Notes: generated from the letters alone by a model not told the origin. A stretch of 64,000 nucleotides of DNA from Chamaecrista fasciculata (GCA_003254925.1 QANZ01003782.1:1-64000), one strand, 5' to 3'; counted from the first letter of the stretch, positions 1 to 12,378 are shown. Numbers and translations are program-made.

Positions 1-2480
1 TACATATTTATAAAATGATTGGCCCTAGGGCACAATCTCCAACACGCGCGCCTCTAGATTAACATGCAGTCACCCACGACTGCCTTGCTCCGCGATCCTC
101 GCTGGTGGAGATTGTGGGCCACGGACTTAGTCATACCCACGCTCTCCAGTCGTCTGGCGCCCGCCCAATAACACAACACGCAATCACCCACGATTGCCTT
201 ATCCCGCAAATCTCGGTCTCCACAACTCTCGCTAGTGGAGATCATGCCTGACTACGTGGTGCGCCCCGCGCGCTGGCCACCACTCTGTCCCTGAATAATT
301 TCCTACTTCTCACCTCTCAGAATTCTCTTACTCTCACATCTCTCATATTCTAACTCGAGCGTCGGAGTATTCTCTTACTCTACAGTTGTGATATATTTAA
401 ATTTGTGGGACAATTTTAAATATAATAATTGTTAAATAGTTAATAGGGATCAATTATTTACAATTAAAATATTAGGGAAAATAAATCAGATAAGATTCCT
501 AAAAGTTAGGAAATTATTGATTTATAAAATTCCCCAAATATTATTTGAGGGTTGCGCCTCATATGTGGCATTTAGATTAATAAAATTGTTTTATTAATTT
601 AAATCATGAGTTTGAATTCATAAGATTTGATAGAGATATCAAAAGATTTGAATCATAGATATTAGGGAATATCTTAACTCAGAACCTTTGGGAAATCATG
701 ACTTCCTAAAATTAGGAATGTTTTTTATTTATAAAATTCCAAGATAAATTAAAGGAGCATGGCGCCTTGCACCTTGTGGGTCCCAGGGAAGATTTGATCT
801 TCCATTTGATTCTGCAAGATTGCATTTTGAATTTAAATTGAAATATTAAGCAATATTTTAATTAGAAATTCAAGTCCTAAAATTAAGATATTATTGTAAT
901 CTCATGATTTTAGGATTATTAAAATTCCCTATTTTATGAGATAAAATAGGGGGAAAGTCGCCTAGCACCTAACCATAAGCAATTGTGTGATTTTTTCTTC
1001 CTCCTTGTAGAGAGAGAGAAAAATCGCCACCTTCAACCCTAGAGAGAGAAGAGGCGAATTTCCTAAGGAGTTAGAGAGAGTTTGCCTTGTTCAACAATTA
1101 GAGTTTTTGAGAGTAGGAAAACAAAAGGAGTTTTGTGTTTCCCTGCTCCTTGCGCCATCCTGTCTTTGGATTCAAGAAGGAGTTCTTGAATTCAAACACT
1201 GTAGAACGAGTCCCTGGTTCTTTTGGAGAAAAGAACGGAAGGCTAGCACCTTGGTGCCCGGAAAACTGTTCGTGTGGATCACCGGCGGAGGAAGGACGCA
1301 CGACGTGGACTTCTAGCAAACGCCTCGTACAACCAAACTGATTGGAACTCGTGAGGTATACCACTATCTTAACAGGTTTTAAATTCAACTAGCGGATCCG
1401 TTCCGGAAGTCTGGCCTGGCGCATTTAAAAATTTTAATTTTTGTACGTTTCTTCCGCTGCGTTTTTGCGCCTTGAATTCTCAACAAAGTTGACGCTAGAG
1501 GGGGATGGAACGCCCCCCAGAACATTCGCCGTCTACGCTAGCTTCATTGTTGTGGCCGCCCCGTCTGCTTACAACGCTACCCTCGGGCGCCCCAGTCTGA
1601 ACGCTTTCCGAGTCGTGATCTCCACTGCTCATTTACTGATGAAGTTTCCAACTCGATGGGGGACGGCAAGTCTCCGAGGCGACCAGCTGGAGGGTCGCTG
1701 ATGCTACGCAACGAGCCTGGCCCGGGTCACGATCGACCCTGGCTACCAGACTGGCCCGTTTGTGGAAGGAAAACCAGACTCTCCTCCCCCGGAGCCCGCA
1801 GGAGAGGATACCGACATAAGCGCAACCACAGAAATAACGGACCTACGTGATGAGGTAGACCACTCCAATGGCTGACGCCTCTTAGATCTGTAACTAACTC
1901 TAAATGGGTGGACTAGCCTCCTGGCCTTAAGATTAGTCGCAATCTTCCATTTTCACGTCTGTTATGTTCTTTTATGTTCGTTTTCTTTCCCTAAAATGCT
2001 TAAGGCTCAACTTTATCATCTCTATGTACACTCCGACCTACCCATGGCGGACAAAGTTGTTTACTCAACGACTGCCTTGCTCCGCGATCCTCGCTGGTGA
2101 AGATCGTGGGCCACGGACTTAGTCATACCCACGCTCTCCAGTCGTCTGGCGCCCGCCTAGTAACGCAACACGCAATCACCCACGATTGCCTTGACCCGCA
2201 AATCTAGGTCTCCACCACTCTCGCTAGTGGAGATCGTGCCTGACTACGTGGTGCGCCCCGCGCGTTGGCCACCACTTTGTTCCTGCTCTATAAATAGAGC
2301 TCAACCCAGCAGACAAAGGTTAGCTACTTCTCACCTCTCAAAATTCTCTTACTCTCACATCTCTCATATTCTAACTCGAGCGTCGGAGTATTCTTCGTAG
2401 GGCTCCCCTGTGAAGCTCTTGCAGGTACTTGGACGATCAACTTGCTCTTGCAGCCCTCACTTGTTGAACTAGGTATGCCT
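1..2480 (+). mobile_element. Broken Ty3/gypsy LTR-element remnant
   Basis: Two direct repeats, about 70-382 and 2059-2400, are nearly identical over more than 200 bases and look like LTR parts. The right copy also has a TATA-like CTATAAATAG at about 2284, missing from the left copy. Between them, about 1480-1700 translates to a segment resembling the end of a gypsy aspartic-protease region (around PSAYNATLGRPSLNAF), a hallmark of plant Ty3/gypsy elements. The rest of gag-pol is not seen. The AT-rich part, about 383-1440, has no gypsy-like content and resembles a long LTR or another insertion. The element is broken and most of its coding length is absent. Family is fairly clear; exact ends are not. 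Confidence 0.7.
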
Positions 2481-2777
2481 GTCCATTTTTTAGTTTATCA
2501 CATAGGTTCGCACTTATATGAGTATATTGTAATAATAACAATAACAATAAAAATATAGATGTAAACTGGCGGACAAAAATGAAAAAACGAAATAATAAGT
2601 TAAGATCAATGAAATAATAAACTATAATGAAATAATAAATCTCATATGTTCAAAAGAAAACAATTCATTTGTTCTCAAAATCTTAAATATCCCGATGTCA
2701 TATTAATTTTTTAAAACACAATTTAGGAACGTTTGGTACTATATTGTTATTCTATTATCTCACATACATATTATAGT

Positions 2778-3153
2778 AGGCAAAAATAATAATTTCGTCC
2801 CTAAACTTTATATTAACTGTTAATTTCGTCTCTAATTTTTTTTTTGTTAATTTTATCTCTAATGTTTCTCATTGTAGTTAATTTTGTCCATTGATTAACT
2901 TCTTTTAACAAATTAACGACAGACTGGTTCTGCTTTTTAATCTGAGTTAAGATTTGCGTTTCTTTTTTCAATTTTATATTATATATCATTTATTACATAG
3001 ATTCTGTTGATGATATTTGATTAAAATATAAACAAATAATAAATTTGACAAAAATATAAAATATTAGAAATGAAATTAACAGAAAAAAAAAGATTAAAAA
3101 CGAAATTAAGATTAATGTAAAATTTAGAGACAAACGAAGTTAAGACTTTTGCC
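2778..3153. mobile_element. Inverted-repeat MULE-like MITE, family A copy 1
   Basis: The ends are inverted copies (AGGCAAAA.. and ..TTTTGCC) and the arms carry repeated TTTCGTC/TCTCTAA motifs that pair across the element. It is flanked by a perfect 9-base direct repeat TATTATAGT (2769-2777 and 3154-3162), the target-duplication length typical of Mutator-like elements. It has no coding capacity. Related copies lie at about 8907-9292, 25636-26038 and 45899-46238. Confidence 0.75.
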
Positions 3154-3479
3154 TATTATAGTATTAACATTATATATAAATCACAATGTTTGACAGATTC
3201 AGATATAATAATGAATTTTGTTAAAAACAAAGATATAATAATGAATAGGCAACTCGCAACATATGAGATAAACCCATGCCACGTGAGTTTTCTTAAGTGA
3301 CCAGATAGTCTATCATACATGCTTTTCTTTTTATTGAAAAAAATCTAGATTTTAAAAAGTATTTTTTTCAAGATTCATAATATAATATTTATTTTTTAGA
3401 ATAAAATATTGTCATTGTCTTGACTAAAGATAAGATTACTATCATTATAATTTTAAGTTTTGTCCTTATCTTAAGCTTT
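3154..3479. other. AT-rich intergenic stretch
   Basis: No gene, RNA or clear repeat structure seen apart from the target duplication at its left edge. Confidence 0.5.
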
Positions 3480-3959
3480 GGGTCCGTTTGGTATGTCATG
3501 GGGTAAGTAAAAGAAAAGGTTTTACAGGAAAAGATTGTGAGGAAAGGAAAAGTAGTTGAGAGAATGTAAAGTAGGTAAAGATTGAAAGTGTTTGGTATAA
3601 AAAGGTAGGGGAGAGAAAGTAAAATAGATATAGAAAGAAAATTACAAAAATACCCTTCCCACAACCACCACAAAACCACCGTCGCCACCGTCCACGGTGG
3701 CCGCCGCCGCCGGTCACTATCAGGGGAAGAAGATGGGATGGGAGTGAGAGGGGCAAATTAGGAATTCTACCATAATTCCCTAGGTAGACTTGGATTACAT
3801 CAGAAATGTGAAGTAAAGAAAAATAGACTATGTAATGTAAAACCCTTTACATTGTAATCCACTTTACATAGCTCAAATTACCATATCAAACACATGAAAG
3901 TCTTGAAATCCGTATCCTTTTACAATGTAAATCCCATTTCATGGGTACCAAACGTAGCC
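3480..3959. mobile_element. TIR element with GTAAAG/TTTACAT subterminal repeats
   Basis: The element starts GGGTCCGTTTGGTA and ends with the near inverse TACCAAACGTAGCC. Inside the ends, short GTAAAG-like motifs on the left and TTTACAT-like motifs on the right repeat several times. A GC-rich patch (about 3660-3730, CCACCGTCG-like) lies in the middle and produces spurious open frames on the minus strand. A target duplication is not clear, so the superfamily is left open; the GTTTGG-containing tips resemble the elements at 6325, 14651 and 35161. Confidence 0.6.
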
Positions 3960-4960
3960 TTAGTTTAGTCTTTGGCTTTTATTATTCAGCAATCACCACC
4001 GACTTCAAGCACTGGTATTTGGTAAATGTTTTTTTTTTATTTAAGTATTTGGTAAATGTTTAAATACTTTTTTGTCTTCAGCCACAAGTAATAATAAAAA
4101 AATTTATATACTTATGTATTAATTATTTCTTATTATTTAATATCTAATTAATTAGTAATAAATAAATAATGATAAAATAAGTTTATCAGTAATGATAAAT
4201 TATTAGAAGTAAATTTGAAATTAACATAAATTTCAATAGCATAATATTTTATATTTAATATTAATAATATATATAAAAAAAGTAATAAAATGTGACGTTA
4301 TTTAATATAAATATTAAAAAATATAAATATTATGAACTACAATACTAAATATGAATATAAAAATCGTGATAATATTTTACATCATCATCTCATAATACAT
4401 ACCACCATATCTTTGAAAAATCAAAATATCCTTAAATACTAAAGTGACCACACTTTACATAATATAAATAATAAATGGTATTTTTTATGGGGAGGGATAG
4501 TTTAAATTATCCACATTGAATTTAATTTTTTTAATATTGAAATTTGTGTAATAATTTTTTAATGTATAAAATATAGATTTTGAAATTAAAAAAATTAAAT
4601 TTAAATGGTTGAAAATTAAATAATTTAAACTATCTTACTCTACAAAATGTCACGAGAAAATGCTACAGAGTCGTTTATAGTTAAAACAATTCATATATTG
4701 AAGAAAAAGAATGTAAATATTTTTTTGGCCAATAAAAGAATGTAAATTAAGTTTGTGATTGGAGAAACTTTATAACAAAGATATAAAGAATCTTATCTAA
4801 ATTTTTTTCTTCATATATTATGTCTACCTCTCTCTTCTTTAAATTAAATTAAAAAGATAAAGCAATGAAAACCATCATGGGTGATTTGTGATGATAAGAT
4901 CTGTATATTATTAGATTAATCAGCCTTTTATTGGTAATTCTCTAATATAAAATGAGTAAA
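3960..4960. other. AT-rich intergenic stretch
   Basis: Very AT-rich with poly-A/T runs. No coding signal, RNA gene or inverted-repeat element I can define. Confidence 0.5.
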
Positions 4961-4964
4961 TTAA

Positions 4965-5232
4965 TAATTTGATTCAGGTAAAAAAAATTAATAATTTTAT
5001 CATTGAAAAATTAAAATATTTATATATTTAATTTTTGAAAGATCAAAATAATATATTCTGTAGTCTCTAAAAAATTAAAAGTCTAAATAACATATTATTT
5101 TAATTTTTCAAAAATTAAATTGTGTATTTTAATCTTTTAAAACGTTATATACTTTTTTTTTTCAAAACTTGACTTATTAATTCGATAATTTTTTAAAAAC
5201 TAAATTATCAATTTACACATATCAAAAGACTT
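4965..5232. repeat. Degenerate inverted repeat, family related to 24900 and 50110
   Basis: The left arm (AATTAATAATTTTATCATTG..) and right arm (..ATAATTTTTTAAAAACTAAATTATCAATTT) are inverse to each other around a centre near 5100. Similar arms recur at about 24900-25130 and 50110-50330. Ends are poorly defined and no duplication of the target is seen. Confidence 0.45.
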
Positions 5233-5910
5233 GGTCATAATCTTTCCCACTTGTCACAAAGTTCAGATTAGATCTTCTAAAGTGTGAATTTCTTGCAGTT
5301 TAGAGAGAGAATGGAAGAGTTAGAGAGAGAAGTGTGGTGATGTGTGGGTCCCACTGATTTTTTCTCTTTCTAACTCTCCCTTTCCCTCTCAAAACTGCAC
5401 CAAAATGCACCAAAATAATAAATCCATGTCCCCACAAAGCCAGTTGTTTGAGATTTTGATAGCTTTAAATAATGATATTATCTAATATCTTCATTAACTA
5501 CACTTTGATTTTTCTCATTTTAATATTCTATACACCCTATTACAGTTATACATCATTTTCCTGTCCCAACAAAATAGAATGAAATACAATTCTTTTTAAT
5601 TATAAATTTAATTTATATTCCTTTCTATTTATAAATAGTTGTACAAAATATTCTCTCGTCTGTACCAAAAGTTTTTGTCACATATTTTTAATCAATTAAT
5701 AAAATTTACAATGATTTAATAATATAATAATTAATTAATTTTTTTATCCAAATATTAATTTAAATTTAATTATAAATATAATCTTTAAAAATTAATCAAT
5801 AAAAATTATTAGAATCATATCAAAATTGTTATTGAATTTCAATTATTCTATTAATATTTAGAAAAAAAAAACAAATTGATTATAATTGTATGTTTTAACT
5901 TTTAAGTACT
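5233..5910. other. AT-rich intergenic stretch
   Basis: Contains a GAGAGAGA-rich patch (5300-5340) partly inverted at 5360-5395, which can pair as a short hairpin. Otherwise nothing recognised. Confidence 0.45.
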
Positions 5911-5927
5911 AAATCTAATATATTTTT

Positions 5928-6122
5928 GCCAATAAAGATTGATCCAATTGATAAGGTCGGCTAATAACTCACAAGGTCGTGAGTTCGATTCTCACTGTCG
6001 ATGTAAATGCCTTGTTGGTAGGCAATCTATAAGTACCTTTATAAGTTCTCATATAGCCCAGAGGCATGCTCTAGCCTTGGTGAGTCCATAATAACTCACC
6101 TAAATTTTTCATTAATAAAAAA
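5928..6122 (+). mobile_element. tRNA-derived SINE, copy 1
   Basis: The head has a degenerate pol III box A (GATCCAATTGATAAGG) and a box B (GTGAGTTCGATTCTC). The body matches the SINE in the GST intron throughout (for example GTTGGTAGGC, TAAGTACCT, CCTTGGTGAG, ACTCACCTAAA), and it ends in an A-rich tail. It is flanked by about 16 bases of direct repeat with one mismatch (5911-5927 and 6123-6140), as expected for target-primed insertion. Confidence 0.8.
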
Positions 6123-6324
6123 AAATCTCATATATTTTTTAAAATATTAAAATTTATTTAATTTTAAAAATAGATCATTAATCTATTATAAGCCTTGTAA
6201 TGTAAGTCATAAATAAATTTGTATAAATGGATCAAAAAGAAAAATCCACTGCAAAACGCAATTGCCAAGAATGATATTCGGACCATCTTATTCAATTATT
6301 ATCTCATCTTATGATTGAATGAAA

Positions 6325-8236
6325 AGTAATAGTTTGGTGTTTTTTTGAACCTCCATCTCATCTCATCTATCTCATCTACATCATCATCTCATTCACAACA
6401 TCATCTCATTTTCTCTTACAATTACTAATCTATCCCTACTTATACACCTATAATTACATATACTTTATACAAATATAAAAAAAAAAAGTATTAAACAAAA
6501 TAGTAATTTTACATATCCTCATTTATTAAACAAAAAAAGTATTTTCATCTATCATTTCTCATCATTTTTTTTCTCTTTTCCACTTACACACCTTTCTCTC
6601 TCTCACACACACATACACCTCTCTCTCTCTCTTTCACACACCCACACACATACTCTTATATATATATATATATATTTATATTAATTTAATTAAATTTTTT
6701 TTTACGATATTATTAGTTTTTTTAGTTGCAATATTCCTCTATTTGTTTTGAGTAAAATATACAATTTAATCCCTAAAATATTTTTTAAGTTATAATCTTC
6801 TTACATTCTCTTTAATGTAGTTTTTCTTTTTTTTAAAAAGAAAAGAATTAACTATCTTCATTTTTATAGGTATTTTAGTCCTCAAACTATGAGCTCAGTT
6901 TTCTTGGCTCTTAAAATTATTTTTTGTTTAGTTTTTTTCTCAAGTTATGCAATTAGTTTCATTTTCGTCCTCAGACTAATTTTTGTTCTATATTCGTGTC
7001 CAAAATTCTTCGATGAGTATACACTCTGGATAATGAAAAATATTTTTTTTGTTGGAAAAAGACACAAGTTTCCACGTGTCTATTATTTTTTTGGTTCGAA
7101 TCATGGGTAGCTAGAAAATTGTAATGTTTTATTTTTTTTTTGTCCCATGATTCTTCTATATGTTTGACTAAAATATATAATTGAATCCAAATTTTTTTAA
7201 GGTACAATCTTTTTCTAGTCCCGTTGTTACATTTTTTTTAAAAAAAAAAACAGAATAAAAAATTGTGTAGTGTTGTTTTTTTTTTCATCCCAATGTTCTT
7301 TTATTTGTTTTATTAAAATATATAATTGAATTCAAAATATTTTTTGTTAAGATACAATCTTCTTCTAAACCCATTATAACATATTTGAAAAAAAAAGTGA
7401 AAAAAATGGAAAACTTTGATATTCACATTTGTTGGCAGTCTAGTCTTCAAACTATGTGATAAGTTCATTTCGGTCATCAAAATATTTGTTATATTTTTTA
7501 GTCTGAACATCAATTCAATCCCTCTTTCTTTTTTAAATATATCCGACGAAGTTTTTTGAAAAAATTGAAAAGAGTTAAAACTATTTTTCATTCTGTTTTG
7601 TTTATCAAACTATGAGATTAGTTAAAACTATTTCCATGTTATTTGCATTCTAGTCCCCAAACTATTGTTTGTTACTTTTTGGTCATTGAATTTCATGAAT
7701 AAACTCGATTATTGATGGTTGCGATTTTCTTTGGGCCCCAAGTTATAATTTACACATCTTAAGAACTGATTATTGGATCAATACAAATTTATGGACCAAA
7801 TTGTATTCTTAAAATAATTTTATTGTTATTTTCATTTTGGTTCATAATCTCATCTAATGAGATGGACCCTAAATCCTTCATCAAAATATATCTCATCCTC
7901 ACGCTTTCCAATATCATCTCATCTCAATCTCATTCCAATCAAACCACACCCAAACACCGATCATCTCATTTCATTATCTCCATCTCATCTCATTATTTCC
8001 TGCCATTTCTACCCATATACAAATTAAAAAAATCTATAAACCTATTTCAACCAACCACAATCATTACATACCCTTTTATATAATTTCACATCCCATTTAA
8101 CATCATTTTCTCTCAAATCATCTAAACACTAATCCATCATCATCTCATCTAATCTCATCATCATCTCATCTCATTCATCTCATCCACTTGGATGAGATTA
8201 TATGACATTTTAAAATCCCCAAACACGTCCTTAAAA
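6325..8236 (+). mobile_element. Modular TIR element E1 with CATCTCAT subterminal repeats
   Basis: Both edges carry arrays of CTCATCTCAT-type repeats (6350-6410 and 7900-8190). Inside, a left module near 6421-6475 (ACCTATAATTAC..) and a right module near 8053-8096 (AATCATTACATACCC..) match, in the same order, modules in the elements at 14651-16200 and 35161-36261. A CT/CA-rich patch at 6598-6650 is also shared in kind. The centre (6735-7480) holds three degenerate repeats, each containing ATATAATTGAAT- and ACAATCTTCTTCT-like stretches. No coding region. The exact left tip is uncertain, and the interior could be two juxtaposed elements. Confidence 0.55.
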
Positions 8237-8906
8237 AGGTCACATGGGTTAGCACAAACGTGAAGACGTAAGACATTTATGAGTCAGCAGAATCATTATT
8301 CCTTAACATCATAACATGGCACGCTTCACGCGATCACGCTTCTGTCTTATTTTATTGACGAAAAACACACTCGGACCCACCATTTTTGGATCACATTTTC
8401 AGAATCGTCCTCCGCGTTGGCCAAAGGATAATAGCAAATTAGCAATTACCAAACTATAACGTACATCCCATTTTTACTATCTTACAATTCATTCATTATT
8501 CTCCTTAGCCATGTGTTGGTATTTATCGGTTATTTATTTGGTACTTTTTATTGAATAAATGTTAAAATATGAGATAGAAACCTTTCGGATCACACTTTGG
8601 TTATATTTTACGGTTCAAATACTAATCATAAATTATTGGCCAAAAATACTAATCATAAATTAATATATAGGAAAACATGCATATATGAATTTTACTTCTA
8701 GGTATAAATTTTCTTTTGAAAATTTGAGGAAAGGGAGAGATATTTTGAGAGTCAAATTAGCAATTAATGTGAATAAAGAGATTCAAAGATTTAAAGAGTG
8801 ACTGGATGAAGATTCATTGATGTATACCCGAGTGTGGTGACCGGTGACCACCAATATATACTAGTAAGAGAAACGTAAGATAAAGATATACTAGTAAGAG
8901 AAACGT
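8237..8906. other. Intergenic stretch without recognised features
   Basis: Unique-looking AT-rich DNA with a short exact tandem repeat (AAGATATACTAGTAAGAGAAACGTAA-like unit at about 8860-8910). No gene seen. Confidence 0.45.
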
Positions 8907-9292
8907 AAAAGTATTAATTTCGTTCATAAATTTTACATTAATTGTTAATTGTTAATTTTAATATTTTTTTACAGTTAATTTCGTCTTTAATATTTTACAT
9001 TTTGGTCAATTTTATCTTTCGTCTTTATTTTATCCACATATTAATGATAAAATCTATGTGACTAATGATAAGTAATATAAAATTGATAGAAAAAGAATAT
9101 CAAATCTTAACTCAGATTGAAAAACATAATGCAATTTGTCATTAATTTATTAAAAAAAGTTAAAAAGTCAACCAAATAATAAAACTGATCAAAATGTAAA
9201 ACATTAGGAATAAAATTGACAATAAAAAAAGATTGGTGACAAAATTGACAATTAATGTAAAATATGTTTACAAAATTTGAGTTGGAATTTTT
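8907..9292. mobile_element. Inverted-repeat MITE, family A copy 2
   Basis: Matches the 2778-3153 element along its length, including the inner motifs around AATCTGAGTT/AACTCAGATT and ATCTATGTGACTAATGAT. Arms are inverse (TTTCGTTCATAAATTTTAC and its partner near 9260). Terminal bases and target duplication are not clear. Confidence 0.6.
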
Positions 9293-9754
9293 TTTTCAAA
9301 AAATAAGATAAAATTTCCTCTTTGGTCCCTGAATTTGTAGCGAATTAACTAATCAGTCCTTAAATAATCAAAACACGTGATTTAGTCTTTAAAATATTTC
9401 ACTTATCAACTATTTTGTCCTTAAATTTAAACTAATGCATACTTTTTGGTCATAAAATTTGTACTAAATTAATATTATTTGGTCCTAAATTAAGCTAATT
9501 TTATACTTTGTGGTTTGTGAATTTGTACTAAATTCATACTATTTGGTCCCTGAATTTGAACAAACTTTATACTTTCTGATTCTTACATTTATACTAAATT
9601 TATACTATTTGGTCATTGAATTTATATTTTTTTATTCCTAAACTTGATATAGGGACGAAATCGTTGACAATCGCAATAATTTAGAAATTTCATAATATAT
9701 TTTGATTATTTAAGGATTGATTATAAACTCGATGTAAATTCAACAACTAAATAG

Positions 9755-10128
9755 CTATGTTGCATGGGCATTTCAAAAATGAAGCAGTACCCGGACCAAA
9801 TATTTATCCATACCCGTATTCTATGATTATTTTTGGATACTTTAAAAATATTATAAAATAATTTTTTTAATAAAATATCACTACATTTTTATCTTATTTC
9901 ATTTTTGTTATATTGAAACTTTATTTTTTAAATTAATAAACAAAACATTTATATTTTTATAAGGAAATCATATAATTTTTATAAACAAAACTTTATTTTT
10001 ATAACTTTTTGTTTAAATAAATATTGCAAGTACGCTTATAATTTTATCTTATAATTTTTAAAATTAACGTACTTCGTACCTGCACCCGTATCCATGCAAG
10101 TACCCGTACCCATTCAAGTGCAACCTAG
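9755..10128. mobile_element. 374-bp TIR element nested in family B
   Basis: Ends are CTATGTTGCA and TGCAACCTAG, inverse with one mismatch. An exact 8-base direct repeat CTAAATAG flanks it (9747-9754 and 10129-10136). Inside are inverted TACCCG/CGGGTA motifs. The 8-base duplication fits hAT-like transposition, though some Mutator-like elements also give 8. Confidence 0.7.
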
Positions 10129-10146
10129 CTAAATAGTAGGTATTCT

Positions 10147-10280
10147 ACCCAAATTCGATCTCTAGAGTCGACATTGTTGGGAGCAATCTGGCTATTTCGT
10201 CTCTGAGGCCTGAATGAGATTAGTTTTCGCTTAGACCAGTACACGGATAGGTGGGAGGTACCGATTTAACCGAAAAAAAA
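10147..10280 (+). mobile_element. SINE-like insertion with A tail
   Basis: A 134-base segment with a box-B-like AAATTCGATCTC near its start and a tail CCGAAAAAAAA is flanked by the direct repeat TAGTAGGTATTCT (left copy ends 10146; right copy 10281-10293), extendable by a few A residues. A long duplication plus a terminal A run indicate target-primed retroposition. The sequence differs from the 5928 SINE family and may be 5'-truncated. Confidence 0.6.
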
Positions 10281-10294
10281 TAGTAGGTATTCTC

Positions 10295-10678
10295 AGAAAT
10301 CAATTTACATAAAACATAACTTTTCAAAATTATTTTTTTAAAAAATAATAAATAAGATTTAAGAAAGTGTTATATACGCTTTAACAATTATTTTATGACG
10401 AAAGAAAAGTATCTATTGGTATGGGATTGTGTGACGCCATTGAAGGCGAAGCGTTAAAGACACTACTAACTTTCTCCCTCTTCACATTTCACTCTCACGC
10501 TGTCACGCAAGCCTCGCTTCCATTCCTTACTTTCTTATAACAATAACACACAATACAATACAATACATCTTTCACAAAGATATATACAATTCAAACCAAG
10601 AGAGAGAAAGTGAAAGAAAAAGAGAGCACTAGAGAGAGAGAAATCGATCGACGACGACGAAGAAATTCATTGATTCCC
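10295..10678 (+). promoter_or_regulatory. Upstream region and 5' UTR of the universal stress protein gene
   Basis: Pyrimidine-rich DNA (10455-10530) is followed by a leader rich in CAATACAAT and GAGAGA motifs directly before the start codon at 10679. No unmistakable TATA box; CTTATAACAA at about 10530 is the best candidate. Placement is by position only. Confidence 0.35.
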
Positions 10679-12378
10679 ATGGCGAAGGATCGCAAAATCG
10701 GCGTGGCTCTCGACTTCTCCAAGAGCAGCAAGAACGCTCTCAAATGGGCGCTAGAAAATCTCGCCGACAAGGGCGACACCTTCTACATCATCCACATCAG
10801 TTCCAACTCTATCGACGAATCTCGTAACCAACTTTGGGCGCAATCTGGCTCTCGTGAGTTCTAATTTCTCTAAATTTCTGCCTGCGCTTACTAGATCTGA
10901 TCTATTTTCACGCTCTATTTTCTAGTTTTCTTTTTATGATCCGAGCGTTACTGTATTCGATTCAGAAATGTCCTGCGAAATTTGATCCGATTCTTCAAAT
11001 TGCATTTAAAAATTGTTGTAGTGCCTGTTCTGATTTGATTTGCCTCTTCAAATAGAGCTCTGAACAGAGCAATATGTACTATATTTAATACATATTTTGC
11101 TGTTCAGCTCTTAATTAGGATCTGATACAATTCGATTCGATTTGGCGTTTTTTTTTTATCTGCAGCACTTATTCCTTTATCAGAGTTCAGGGAGCCAGAA
11201 ATTATGAAGAAGTACGGTGTTCCTACTGATATCGAGGTTCTTGATTTGCTTGACACTGGTGCCAGACAGAAAGAGGTTTTTCCGCCGATTTTTTCTTTCC
11301 TAATGAGTATCATTGAGTAAATTAATTAGTTGATTCCATGTTTGTAGGCTCGTTTAATTTTAATCTTAAAATATGAGTGAAAATATTTAGTTTTCTTTTC
11401 CTTTTTTGGCTAGAAGAACAATTTTAGAGCCTTCTTTGAAAATATGCCTAATCTAAAGACGAAATTGATACTGTAGTCAACATATATACTGGTGCTTACA
11501 AGTGAAATTGCATTATAGGTGAGCATTGTGACAAAAGTGTACTGGGGGGATGCTAGGGAGAAACTTCTGGATGCTGTTGAAGAACTTAAGCTGGACTCTC
11601 TGGTTATGGGAAGCAGAGGCCTTAGCACTATCCAAAGGTTGGCGTTTTTCTTTTTCTTTTTTATTTTCCATCTTCTATCCCTATTGTGCTTTTGATATTT
11701 TCGTTTCTGATTATTTATGGACAGTTATTCGTACAGTCTTTTCATGTTGATCTGTATGAAAAGAAAAATATTGCAACAACTTGAAAAAATTAACATTAGT
11801 TTGACTAATTTGGTCTTACTTGACATTTTCAGATTTTCCATACACTTGGTCATATTTTAACTAATGCAAAAAAAAATATATATAATTATCTAAATCTTAA
11901 AACGACAGTGAGTAATTTCGTCATAAAAAAATTGCTTAATTTACATATAACATTTTTTAAGTGTTCTGATGTTACTATTATTGTTTTGATTTGTAATGAA
12001 CGGATTATTTCAATGTTTAATCGAACTTAAACTTGAACATTATTAGTCTTGGAATTTTGAAGATTATGAGATTATTCAATATGAAACATGGTTTTAATAA
12101 TAAAATTTATTTACTTAATATTTATGAGATTTTTTCAAGTAGATATTGGCGTAGATTATGGTGGATTAGGTAATAGAAAGACTTTATAGATTGGATGAAA
12201 AACTTCAAATATTTTGAAACAAATTAGGTAGTTTGAGGCAAGTCATAGACATGAAGTATAATTTTGTTTGCTTGATTGTTATAAAAACAGGATAATAATG
12301 GGAAGTGTCAGCAACTTTGTGATTACTCATGCTCCATGCCCTGTGACAATCATCAAGGATCGAAGCAGCAGCAACTAG
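10679..12378 (+). CDS. Universal stress protein A-like (USP) protein, four exons
   Basis: Exons 10679-10853, 11166-11275, 11519-11637 and 12291-12378 join in frame with GT-AG introns to give 163 residues, the usual size of plant single-domain USPs. The start [17 protein letters not shown] matches the family's first beta strand. The C-terminal third has the ATP-binding signature G-x2-G-x9-G-S ([15 protein letters not shown]), followed by the typical [12 protein letters not shown]-like strand, so nucleotide binding is likely. Family members are small cytosolic or nuclear alpha/beta proteins induced by stress; the client is unknown. The start codon follows a purine-rich leader and is the first ATG giving the full domain. 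No damage is seen, and splice sites are canonical. Confidence 0.93.

Larger units (their letters stand above)
9307..10294. mobile_element. MULE-like MITE, family B copy 1, with two nested insertions
   Basis: The left part repeats TTTGGTCC(C)TGAATTTG and TACTAAATT motifs; the right part (9640-9754) holds their inverse. It matches the elements at 47716-48181 and 48797-49118 within ROPGEF introns. Its right end is split by a 374-base TIR element (9755-10128) and a SINE-like insertion (10147-10280), each with its own target duplication, so the terminal AGGTATTCTC is displaced to about 10285-10294. Confidence 0.6.

Noticed and set aside
1098-1388. Overlapping open frames on both strands (1098-1388, 1107-1316, 1135-1341)
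   Set aside because: They lie inside the LTR-element remnant, overlap in several frames and resemble no gene family.
3389-3756. Minus-strand frames with hydrophobic stretches
   Set aside because: They are low-complexity translations of the TIR element at 3480-3959, driven by TTTC/CCACC composition.
6350-8190. Regular CTCATC repeats that at first glance resemble a CRISPR-like or satellite array
   Set aside because: Spacing is irregular, there are no unique spacers, the genome is a plant, and the repeats are subterminal to a TIR element.
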